From an uncultured bacterium (GTDB lineage Bacteria; Bacillota; Clostridia; Oscillospirales; Oscillospiraceae), in NCBI GenBank assembly GCA_947176765.1, contig CAMWRX010000014.1:1-46040 (forward strand): DNA of 46,040 nt, given 5' to 3'. Every line of letters starts with the position of its first letter. Within the stretch, counting starts at the first letter, position 1. The notes beneath the pieces were generated by a model. It ran no database searches. It was not told the DNA's origin and saw nothing but the letters and a program-made list of their open reading frames with translations. Of the stretch, positions 29,640 through 37,157 are shown one piece after another. The position numbers and the translations under genes are program-made.

Positions 29640-30527
29640 TCAAACCTGGAGGAACTTGCGGATGGCGAAGCCGGAACCCAGCGCGCCGATGGCCGCGCCG
29701 GACGCCAGGAAAATCATCAGCACCCGCTTCCACAGAAGCTTGAAGTCCATCAGGGTGAACAGATTAGAGCCGCCGTTTTTCAAAAGGGCCCCGCTCACCG
29801 CGGTGTACACCGCCCACTGGAGGAAGAAGGCCACGATGGCCCCCATGAGGCCCAGGATCAGCCCCTCCACGATGAAGGGCCAGCGGACAAAGCCGTCGGT
29901 GGCGCCGCACATCTTCATGATGGCGATCTCCTCCCGGCGGGCAAAGGCGGCCAGCCGGGTGGTGTTGGAGATGATAAACAGGGACACCGCCGCCAGGATG
30001 CCGATCAGCACCCAGGCCAGGGCTGTGACCGCGTTGCGCACCGCCACAAAGCCCTCCGCCACTTCACCGGCGGCCCGGTAGTTGACCACACCGGGCAGGG
30101 CATACACCGCCTCCACCGTCTCGGTGAACCGCTCCAGGTCGACGACGTGGATGGATAGCCGGTCCCGCAGCACCTCGTCGGGCAGGTTGACATACAGCCC
30201 CTCGGTCTCGTGGCCCTTCAGATAGTCGGCCTTGGCCTGCGCCCTGGTGATGTACTTCACCTCGCCCACATTGTCCAGCCGCCGCACCTGCTCCATGAGG
30301 GCGCTGATCTGCGACTCGGTGTAGTCCTCGTCGATAAAGGCCAGAAACTCGTTTTCCTCCTCCAGCTGGCTGAGCATACCGTCCACATTGACCGCCAGCA
30401 GGGAGAACGAACCCATGATGATGAGGCAGGCCACGATCATGCACACCGCCGCGAAGGACATCAGTCCGTGGGAGAATATGCTGGTGAACCCCTCTTTGAT
30501 GAAATAGCCTAAGTTGAATCGTCTCAT
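29640..30527 (-). CDS. ftsX: Cell division protein FtsX
   Basis: This 295-residue permease-like protein has one N-terminal span (LMSFAAVCMIVACLIIMGSF), an extracellular domain of about 110 residues and three C-terminal spans, the FtsX layout. With FtsE it passes ATP-driven movement to a wall hydrolase outside. Its ATG 30527 overlaps the ftsE stop by 4 bases (ATGA). The M23 coiled-coil gene follows after 33 bases and is the likely partner. Confidence 0.93.
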   Translation of the reverse strand: MRRFNLGYFIKEGFTSIFSHGLMSFAAVCMIVACLIIMGSFSLLAVNVDGMLSQLEEENEFLAFIDEDYTESQISALMEQVRRLDNVGEVKYITRAQAKADYLKGHETEGLYVNLPDEVLRDRLSIHVVDLERFTETVEAVYALPGVVNYRAAGEVAEGFVAVRNAVTALAWVLIGILAAVSLFIISNTTRLAAFARREEIAIMKMCGATDGFVRWPFIVEGLILGLMGAIVAFFLQWAVYTAVSGALLKNGGSNLFTLMDFKLLWKRVLMIFLASGAAIGALGSGFAIRKFLQV

Positions 30528-31204
30528 GCTCTGTAGTAGCCTCCCTGACCGTCCCGTATCAGCTCTCCGTCCTTGATGGCCACCACCCGCTTGGAGAAAC
30601 GGTTGACCAGATCCCGCTCATGGGTGACCACCAGCATGGTGGTGCCCATGGCGTTGATACGCTCCAGCAGCGTCATGATCTCCAAAGAGCGCCGGGGATC
30701 CAGATTGCCGGTGGGCTCGTCGGCGATAATCATCTTGGGGTTGTTCACCAGCGCCCGAGCAATGGCCACCCGCTGCTGCTCGCCGCCGCTCATCTCGTTG
30801 GGATAGGCGTCTCCTTTGCTGTCCAGCCCCACCAGATCCAGCACGTAGGGGATGCGCTTGCGCATTTCCCGGCCGCTGGCCCCCACGGTGCGCATGGCGA
30901 ACTCCAGGTTGCCCTGCACCGTCTTTTTCTCAATGAGCCGGAAATCCTGGAAGATGATCCCCAGCGTGCGGCGCATATGGGGAATCTGCCAGCGGCGAAT
31001 GTTGTTCAAATTGTAACCGTTGACGATGACCCGCCCCTGGCTGGCGCTGATCTCCCCGGTGAGCAGCTTGATAATGGTGGATTTGCCCGAGCCCGACGGC
31101 CCCACCAGAAAGGCAAACTCCCCATCATCGATCCGCAGATTGATCCCCTTTAGGGCCTTGGTTCCGTTGTCGTATTCTTTATGTACGTCGATCAATCGTA
31201 TCAT
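30524..31204 (-). CDS. ftsE: Cell division ATP-binding protein FtsE
   Basis: This 226-residue ABC ATPase has Walker A GPSGSGKST, signature MSGGEQQRVAIARAL, Walker B MIIADEPTGNLD and the switch His in VVTHERD. It pairs with FtsX at the division or elongation machinery. ATG 31204 (MIRLIDVHKEYDNG) with GGAG 9 bases upstream is preferred over the in-frame start at 31219. A consensus promoter lies 60 bases upstream, so ftsE heads the ftsE-ftsX-M23 (and probably S41) transcript. Confidence 0.95.
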   Translation of the reverse strand: MIRLIDVHKEYDNGTKALKGINLRIDDGEFAFLVGPSGSGKSTIIKLLTGEISASQGRVIVNGYNLNNIRRWQIPHMRRTLGIIFQDFRLIEKKTVQGNLEFAMRTVGASGREMRKRIPYVLDLVGLDSKGDAYPNEMSGGEQQRVAIARALVNNPKMIIADEPTGNLDPRRSLEIMTLLERINAMGTTMLVVTHERDLVNRFSKRVVAIKDGELIRDGQGGYYRA

Positions 31205-31263
31205 GGCCCACATCTCCATTGTTACCGCTTTGTAATCTATTTAGGTAGACGGAATCGTTTCTT

Positions 31264-31292
31264 ATTATAGCCGCTGAACCCTGCCCTGTCAA
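31264..31292 (-). promoter_or_regulatory. ftsE promoter (perfect consensus)
   Basis: Minus-strand TTGACA (31292-31287), exactly 17 bases, then TATAAT (31269-31264). A full consensus vegetative promoter for the ftsEX cluster. Confidence 0.9.
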
Positions 31293-31373
31293 CCGGAGGG
31301 GATAACTTCCCAAAAACGTCTTTAGCGTTATGTCAACTTCTCGGAAACAAAAAAGTTACAAACCCGCGCAAAG

Positions 31374-31400
31374 AAAGCCGCCCGGACGGGCGGCTTTCAC
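31374..31400 (-). terminator. Terminator of the PucR/CdaR gene
   Basis: AAAGCCGCCC and GGGCGGCTTT (about 31374-31397) form a perfect stem with loop GGAC. TTTCTTTG follows on the minus strand. It overlaps the 3' flank of the gene at 31404. Confidence 0.85.
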
Positions 31401-31403
31401 GGC

Positions 31404-32495
31404 TTAGGATTCGATGCCCCGGGAGACCAGGTACTTCTTCACCATCAGCGCCACCTTGAAGGTGATGGCGTCGTCGAATTCCCGCAGATCCAGGCCGGTG
31501 AGCTTCTTGATCTTCTCCAGCCGGTACACCAGGGTGTTGCGGTGGACGAACAGCTTCCGGGCAGTCTCGGATACGTTCAGGTTGTTCTCAAAGAACTTGT
31601 TGATGGTGAACAGGGTCTCCTGGTCCAGCGCGTCAATGGGATTCTTTTTGAACACCTCGCGCAGGAACATCTCGCACAGGGTGGTGGGCAGCTGGTAGAT
31701 GAGCCGCCCGATGCCCAGGTTCTCATAGTTGATGATGGAGCGCTCCGTCTCAAACACCTTGCCCACATCAATGGCCACCTGGGCCTCCTTATAGGTACGG
31801 GCCAGATCCCGGATATGGCCCACGATGGTGCCGATGCCCACCACAGTCTTGATGCCCAGATCCCGGGCCAGGGCCTCCTGGACGTTCTGGGCGATCTTGT
31901 GCAGATCCCGGGCGTCGGCGTTCTCGCCCAGCAGCTTCACCAGGGCCACGTCCGTCTCGCTGACGGACAGCACAAAGTCACTCTGCTTGTCGGGGTACAG
32001 CCCGCTGATGACATCCACCGCGAAGGCGTCCGGCGTGCCCAGCTGGCGCACCAGAATCACCGCCCGGGGCGCCTCGGACACAAAGTGCAGCTCCTTGGCC
32101 CGGACATAGATGTCCCCCAGGAGGATATTGTCGCACAGGATATTCTTCACGAAGGTAGCTTTGTCGTTCTTCTCCTCGTAATAGGTCTTGGCGCCGTTGA
32201 GGGCAATCGCCGCCATGGAGCAGATCAGCGCGGCCTGGTCATCCTCCCCCTTGACAAACGCGGCATAGTCAAACTGGCCGCTCCATCCGGGCAGCGCCTT
32301 GAAGGTGTAGCCGCCGCTGACCACCTGGCCCTCCTGCTCCGCGGCCAGCAGCGCCGCGCAGCTGCCCCATTTCTCTCCGATGCACGTCAATTCATTGCAG
32401 GCCACCACAGTGCCCTGCCCGTCGATGACTCCCACAGCTCGATCGGAACAGTCTTTCATCTGAAGAACGACGCTTTGAAATACCCTGCTGGACAT
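31404..32495 (-). CDS. PucR/CdaR-family transcriptional regulator
   Basis: This 363-residue protein ends with the PucR-type helix-turn-helix (FFENNLNVSETARKLFVHRN, then TLVYRLEKIKKLTGLDLREF). A central GGDEF-like/CdaR region (about 150-280) precedes it, and the N-terminal part may sense a ligand. Family members control use of sugar acids, purines or amino acids. No metabolic gene is adjacent, so the target is unknown. AGAAAGGAG precedes ATG 32495. It has its own terminator. Confidence 0.88.
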   Translation of the reverse strand: MSSRVFQSVVLQMKDCSDRAVGVIDGQGTVVACNELTCIGEKWGSCAALLAAEQEGQVVSGGYTFKALPGWSGQFDYAAFVKGEDDQAALICSMAAIALNGAKTYYEEKNDKATFVKNILCDNILLGDIYVRAKELHFVSEAPRAVILVRQLGTPDAFAVDVISGLYPDKQSDFVLSVSETDVALVKLLGENADARDLHKIAQNVQEALARDLGIKTVVGIGTIVGHIRDLARTYKEAQVAIDVGKVFETERSIINYENLGIGRLIYQLPTTLCEMFLREVFKKNPIDALDQETLFTINKFFENNLNVSETARKLFVHRNTLVYRLEKIKKLTGLDLREFDDAITFKVALMVKKYLVSRGIES

Positions 32496-32646
32496 TGCGT
32501 TTTCTCCTTTCTATGCGGCCGGGAATTGAGCGCTCCGCCACTTTGTTTTATGTGATTTCATACGTACCCATTTATTATATAGAGTTTCGTTGCCGATTTC
32601 AATAGTTTTTTAAAATTTTTTTGTGTAAACTGCCAAAAATTTCGTA

Positions 32647-33348
32647 TCATTCACAGAAAATTGATTCCAGCTCTCTCTCATTCAGCGGCCGCCACGCCCC
32701 TTTGGGCAGGTTCTCGTCCAAAATCAGCGGGCCGAATTTCACCCGCTTCAAGTAGGTCACCGGCTTGCCCCGGGAGGCCAGCATCCGCTTCACCTGGTGG
32801 TATTTCCCCTCCCGGAGGGTGATATGGGCGCTGTAGTGCGATAAAAGCTCCAGCTCTCCGGGCAGGCACACCGTGCCGTCTCCCAGGGTCAGCCCCGCCC
32901 GGACGGCCTCCACATCGTCCCCGTCCAGCTCCCCGTCCACCTCCACGTAGTACACCTTGTCCACATGGCTCCTGGGGGACAGCAGCCGGTGGGCCAGGGG
33001 GCCGTCGTTGGTGAGCAGCAGCAGGCCCTCGGTGTCCTTGTCCAGCCGCCCGGCGGGGAACAGGCCGATGTTTTGATACTCCTCCCCCAGCAGATCCAGC
33101 ACTGTCCGCTCCCCCGGCTGGTCGGTGGACGACACCACCCCCGCCGGCTTGTGAAGCATGAGGTACACCGGCCGGTCCGCGCCGATGGGCGCGCCGTCTA
33201 CCGTCACCAGAGCGGCCTCGTCCACCTTCTGTTCCGGCGCGCGGCATGGGACGCCGCCTGCCGCCACCCGGCCCGCCCGGATCAGCTCCCGGGCCTCCTT
33301 CCGGCTCCACTTCCCGGTGGCCGCCAGCCGTTTGTCCAGCCGCTCCAT
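32647..33348 (-). CDS. Pseudouridine synthase RsuA/RluB family
   Basis: This 233-residue enzyme isomerises uridine in rRNA. An N-terminal S4 RNA-binding domain (MERLDKRLAATGKWSRKEAR..., about 1-60) is followed by the catalytic domain. The motif is PAGRLDKDTEGLLLLTNDGP, with the catalytic Asp in GRLDKDT. The length and single S4 domain fit the RsuA group, so 16S rRNA is the likelier target. GAGGTGGGCAAAT precedes ATG 33348. It diverges from the DUF4830-like gene. Confidence 0.93.
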   Translation of the reverse strand: MERLDKRLAATGKWSRKEARELIRAGRVAAGGVPCRAPEQKVDEAALVTVDGAPIGADRPVYLMLHKPAGVVSSTDQPGERTVLDLLGEEYQNIGLFPAGRLDKDTEGLLLLTNDGPLAHRLLSPRSHVDKVYYVEVDGELDGDDVEAVRAGLTLGDGTVCLPGELELLSHYSAHITLREGKYHQVKRMLASRGKPVTYLKRVKFGPLILDENLPKGAWRPLNERELESIFCE

Positions 33349-33472
33349 ATTTGCCCACCTCGTCTCAATCTATCATATTGAATGGAAAAGACACATATTC
33401 TTTCTTGTCACTGACAGAGCGCCCCGGAACAGCCCGGGCACAGTTTTCAATCTCACGGAAGGTTGTGGTACC

Positions 33473-34009
33473 ATGATTATCATCACGGCGCGCATACCAA
33501 AGAAACGGCTGCTGACCGGGGCGGCCGCCGCTCTGTGCTGCTGCGGGCTGGCGGTCATCGCCTTGGCCTTCACCCTGGGGGGGCGGGCGGTGGCCGCCTC
33601 AGCGGAGGTGAAACATATCAAGAGTAACGATGACCGGCTGGCTTACCTAAACGGCCTGGGCTGGCAGGTATCCCCCCAGCCCATCGCCACCGAGGAGCTG
33701 CTCATCCCCGAGGAGTTTGACGACAGCTACGCGGGCTACCTCAAGCTCCAGTCCGACCAGGGCTTCGACCTCACCCAGTACCGCGGCAAGCGGGTCAAGC
33801 GGTACACCTATCAGCTCACCAACTACCCCACTCAGGACGAGCCGGTGCAGATCGCCCTGCTCATCTACAAAAACCGGGTGATCGGGGGGCAGATCCAGTC
33901 CTCCTCCGGCAGCTTCCTCCACGGGCTGACTTTACCCGAAGCGGCGGAAGGGGAAACTTCTGCTCCATCCCCCACGCCAACCGCGGCGGCAGGCGGGCTG
34001 ATGATTTGA
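33473..34009 (+). CDS. Secreted/anchored DUF4830-like protein
   Basis: This 178-residue protein has a basic start and a hydrophobic span (LLTGAAAALCCCGLAVIALAFTL, about 12-34). An extracellular domain with DRLAYLNGLGWQVSPQP, EFDDSYAGYLKLQSDQGFDL and VKRYTYQLTNYP follows, then a Ser/Pro/Thr-rich tail. The DRLAYL...GW pattern matches DUF4830, found in sporulating Clostridia. Its function is unknown. GGAAGG precedes ATG 33473; the longer frame from 33158 overlaps the rsuA-like gene and is rejected. Confidence 0.75.
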   Translation: MIIITARIPKKRLLTGAAAALCCCGLAVIALAFTLGGRAVAASAEVKHIKSNDDRLAYLNGLGWQVSPQPIATEELLIPEEFDDSYAGYLKLQSDQGFDLTQYRGKRVKRYTYQLTNYPTQDEPVQIALLIYKNRVIGGQIQSSSGSFLHGLTLPEAAEGETSAPSPTPTAAAGGLMI

Positions 34010-34012
34010 GAA

Positions 34013-34049
34013 AACAAGGGAGGCGCGCCGGGGGCGTGTCTCCCTTGTT
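34013..34049. terminator. Bidirectional terminator, DUF4830-like gene / nagA
   Basis: AACAAGGGAG (34013-34022) pairs with CTCCCTTGTT (34040-34049), with a GC inner part. It lies between two converging stops. Confidence 0.8.
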
Positions 34050-34061
34050 GTTGTCTATCGC

Positions 34062-35177
34062 TCAGACCTTCCGGCCTTTGAAGAATACGGCCTTCACATT
34101 CAGATCCGCGTCCAGCACCACCACGTTGGCCCGCTTGCCCGGCTCCAGGCTGCCCACCCGGTCGAAAATGCCGATGGCCTGGGCGGGGTTCACCGCCGCG
34201 GCCCGCACTGCGTCCGCCAGGGGGATGCCGAAGGAGACGGCACACTTCATGCACGCCATCAGGTCGGTGGCCGACCCGGCGATGGTGCCGTCGGCCAGGG
34301 TGGCCAGGGGGCCCCTGACGGTGACGTTCTGGCCGCCCAAATCATACTCGCCGTCGGACATTCCGGCGGCCCGCATGGTGTCGGAGATGAGCACCACACG
34401 ATCCGCGCCGAACATCTTGAAGGTGGCCCGCACCACGGCGGGATGGACGTGGATGCCGTCGGAAATCAGCTCCACCCGGCTCCAGGGGCTGTCCAGCGCC
34501 GCGCCCACCACGCCGGGGGCCCGGTGGGTGAAACTGGGCATGGCGTTGTACAGGTGGGTGACCTGCCTGGCCCCGCACCGAAAGGCCTCCAGCGCCGTAT
34601 CGTAGTCAGCGGTGGTGTGGGCCACGGAAACAGCCACGTCCTCGGAAACTTCTTTGATAAACTCCATGGCCCCCGGCTCCTCCGGGGCCACGGACACCAG
34701 CTTTACAAGGCTCTCCGCCGCATCCATCAGGCGGCGCAGCATAGCCGCGTCGGGGGCGTGGAGCCAGTCGCCGTTCTGAGCGCCCTTTTTCGCCAGGGAC
34801 AGGAACGGGCCTTCCAGATTGAGGCCCACCAGCTCCGCACCGGGGCGGTTTTCCCGGCGGTGGGCGGCGGCGTTCTTGCACACCTTCAGCAGCCGATCCT
34901 CCAGCAGGGTCATCCCCGCCGGACAGATCTGGGTCACGCCCCGGGACAGCTCATACTCCGCCATAGCCTGCAGCCCCTCGGGGTCGCCGTCGGACACGTC
35001 CGCCCCCCGGCAGCCGTGGAAGTGCACGTCGGTGAGGCCGGGGATCACATAACAGCCCGAGGCGTCGTAGGTCTGGCCGTCCCTGCTGTCCTGGGTGAGC
35101 AGGGCGTCGTCAAAGCACACGTCCCGCTCCACAAAGCCCTTTTGCAGTTCGAATACTTTGCCGCCGGTAATTTTCAT
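34062..35177 (-). CDS. nagA: N-acetylglucosamine-6-phosphate deacetylase
   Basis: This 371-residue amidohydrolase-fold enzyme removes acetate from GlcNAc-6-phosphate. Metal and substrate motifs are GLTDVHFHGCRG, LEGPFL, VAHTTADYD, THLYNAM, ISDGIHVHP and the catalytic Asp in LISDTM. Its ATG overlaps the nagB stop by 4 bases, so the two are translated together. The pair turns amino-sugar phosphate into fructose-6-phosphate, ammonia and acetate. It ends at a bidirectional terminator. Confidence 0.95.
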   Translation of the reverse strand: MKITGGKVFELQKGFVERDVCFDDALLTQDSRDGQTYDASGCYVIPGLTDVHFHGCRGADVSDGDPEGLQAMAEYELSRGVTQICPAGMTLLEDRLLKVCKNAAAHRRENRPGAELVGLNLEGPFLSLAKKGAQNGDWLHAPDAAMLRRLMDAAESLVKLVSVAPEEPGAMEFIKEVSEDVAVSVAHTTADYDTALEAFRCGARQVTHLYNAMPSFTHRAPGVVGAALDSPWSRVELISDGIHVHPAVVRATFKMFGADRVVLISDTMRAAGMSDGEYDLGGQNVTVRGPLATLADGTIAGSATDLMACMKCAVSFGIPLADAVRAAAVNPAQAIGIFDRVGSLEPGKRANVVVLDADLNVKAVFFKGRKV

Positions 35178-35914
35178 GCGTTGGCCTCCTTGAGCTTCGC
35201 CAGGGCGGCCTCATCCGCCACCAGGGTGACATCGGGATGGAGCTGGAGGATGGAGGCGGGCATCTCCGGCGTGATGGGACCGGCGAAAGCCCGCTGTACC
35301 GCGTCGGCCTTGTCCGCGCCACTGGCCACGATCAGGATCTTCCGGGCCTTCATGATGGTGCCGATGCCCATGGTCAGAGCCTGGCGGGGCACGTCGTCCG
35401 CGCTGGCAAAAAACCGGGCGTTGGCGTCGATGGTGCTCTCGGTGAGATCCACCAGATGGGTGGCCACCGGGAAATGGTCGCAGGGCTCGTTGAAGCCGAT
35501 GTGGCCGTTGCGCCCCAGGCCCAGCAATTGGAGGTCGGCGTAGCCCAGATCGGCCACCACCCGCTCATACCGGGCGCACTCCGCCGCCGGATCGGCGGCG
35601 AGGCCGCTGGGCACGTTGGTGTTTTCCGCCGCGATGTCCACATGGTTGAACAGGTTGTCCTGCATGAAATAGCGGTAGCTCTGGTCATGGTCAGGGGCCA
35701 GGCCGCAGTACTCGTCCAGGTTCACCGAACGCACCTCGGCAAAGCTCAGGTCGCCCTGCTTATACCACTCGATCAGCTCTTTGTAAGCGCCCACGGGAGT
35801 GGAGCCGGTGGCCAGACCCAGCACGCAGTCCGGCTTGGACAGCACCTGGGCTGCGATGATATTGGCCGCCCGGCGGCTCATAGCGTTGTAATCCTTCTCA
35901 CAGTAAATACGCAT
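35174..35914 (-). CDS. nagB: Glucosamine-6-phosphate deaminase
   Basis: This 246-residue enzyme converts glucosamine-6-phosphate to fructose-6-phosphate and ammonia. Motifs are VLGLATGSTPVGAYKELI, VRSVNLDEYCGL and LLGLGRNGHIGFNEPC, with the active-site His following downstream. ATG 35914 (MRIYCEKDYNAMSRR) with GAGGTG upstream is preferred over 35923. A consensus promoter lies 112 bases upstream. The RpiR-type gene behind it is the likely regulator. Confidence 0.95.
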   Translation of the reverse strand: MRIYCEKDYNAMSRRAANIIAAQVLSKPDCVLGLATGSTPVGAYKELIEWYKQGDLSFAEVRSVNLDEYCGLAPDHDQSYRYFMQDNLFNHVDIAAENTNVPSGLAADPAAECARYERVVADLGYADLQLLGLGRNGHIGFNEPCDHFPVATHLVDLTESTIDANARFFASADDVPRQALTMGIGTIMKARKILIVASGADKADAVQRAFAGPITPEMPASILQLHPDVTLVADEAALAKLKEANA

Positions 35915-36025
35915 GACAAACACCTCTGATAATAAAATTCTGAACTGGCGGCCATGTCCTACAGCGGGGACTCAGCGGAACCTTTCATAAACCGCGCCCC
36001 CATTCAAAGACAGTCCATTGGATAA

Positions 36026-36054
36026 ATTGTACAATTCCCGCTCTCGTTTGTCAA
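36026..36054 (-). promoter_or_regulatory. nagBA promoter
   Basis: Minus-strand TTGACA (36054-36049), 17 bases, TACAAT (36031-36026). An AT-rich near-palindrome around AAAAAATTTT (about 36092-36108) lies upstream and could be the RpiR-type operator. Confidence 0.8.
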
Positions 36055-36110
36055 TACGGACAGAAAGTGATTTTTTGTCAATTTTTTTGGTTAAAAAATT
36101 TTCCGCGCTG

Positions 36111-36965
36111 TCACAGATGCTTGTCCGCCAGAGCGTCGGCCACCTGCTTGCGCCGCTCCCGGTACTTCTCCATATCCCGGCGGCACATCTCGTTGAACAG
36201 CACGTCGATCAGGAAGAACTGTCCCATGCGGACAGCCACAGAGCCCATCTGGAGGGGCCCCTCCTTCGCGCCGCACTCCAGCACGATGTCCGCCAAGGCC
36301 GCGCCCGGGGACCTGGGGAAGCGGGTGACGAGAACGATCCCCACCCCGCGCTCCCGGGCCATTCCCAGCAGATCCACCATATCCCGGGTGGAGCCGGAGT
36401 AGGAAAAATACAGGATGGCGTCCTTCTGGGTGAGCAGGGCGGTCCGGACGGCCTGGTCATGGGGGTCGTCCACGGAGTAGAAGTTGGGCAGGGCGGTGGA
36501 GAACAGATGGACCGCCCCCTTGGCCAGGATCGCGGACCCGCCCAAGCCCATACAAAACACCCGGTCCGCCGCCAGCAGCATATCCGCCGCGGCGGTGACG
36601 GCGGCGGAATCGATCACGGCCAGGGTCTGGGTGATGGCGTCCACGTCCGCCGCGCAGAGCTTCCGGCACATCTCGCCCACGCTGTCCTCGGCGACGATCT
36701 CGCCGTACAGCGGGTTTACGGGCCGCTCCCCGGCGCCCGCCCCCGCCACCGCCAGCTTGAAGGCGCTGTAGCCCTTGTACCCCAGCCTGCGGCAGAAGCG
36801 GGACACGGTGGCCTCCGCCACCTCCACCACCTCCGCCATCTCAGAAATGGACATGAACTGGCATTCCTGCCGCCGGAGAAGGATATAGTCCGCAATCTTC
36901 TTCTCCGCCCCGGTCAATTGGTAGTATTCCCGGTTAATCCTTGTAAAAACATCCCCACGTTCCAT
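36111..36965 (-). CDS. MurR/RpiR-family regulator
   Basis: This 284-residue protein has an N-terminal HTH_6 domain (FMSISEMAEVVEVAEATVSR, then FCRRLGYKGYSAFK) and a C-terminal SIS domain that binds sugar phosphates (about 115-250, VFCMGLGGSAILAKGAVHLF ... AILYFSYSGSTRDMVDLLGM). It sits directly upstream of nagB-nagA and probably senses GlcNAc-6-P or GlcN-6-P. AGGGGGAGACC precedes ATG 36965; the longer frame to 37004 lacks a site. Confidence 0.9.
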   Translation of the reverse strand: MERGDVFTRINREYYQLTGAEKKIADYILLRRQECQFMSISEMAEVVEVAEATVSRFCRRLGYKGYSAFKLAVAGAGAGERPVNPLYGEIVAEDSVGEMCRKLCAADVDAITQTLAVIDSAAVTAAADMLLAADRVFCMGLGGSAILAKGAVHLFSTALPNFYSVDDPHDQAVRTALLTQKDAILYFSYSGSTRDMVDLLGMARERGVGIVLVTRFPRSPGAALADIVLECGAKEGPLQMGSVAVRMGQFFLIDVLFNEMCRRDMEKYRERRKQVADALADKHL

Positions 36966-37157
36966 GGTCTCCCCCTCTTCCTTGCTTCGGAATGGGATCG
37001 GCACATATTCTGCTTCTGCGCCAGCTTTACTTTATCATACCTTGTCCCTGTGGATCCCGTCAAGGGCTAGCTTGAGAGATTACGTCTATTTTATTGCAAA
37101 ACATCCGAGAAAACCCTTATTCTACCTATTTTTCCAAGTTTTTCTTGGATAATTCTG

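Noticed and set aside
28263-30158. 631-residue frame antisense to the M23 and ftsX genes
   Set aside because: It spans two real genes on the other strand and has no domain.
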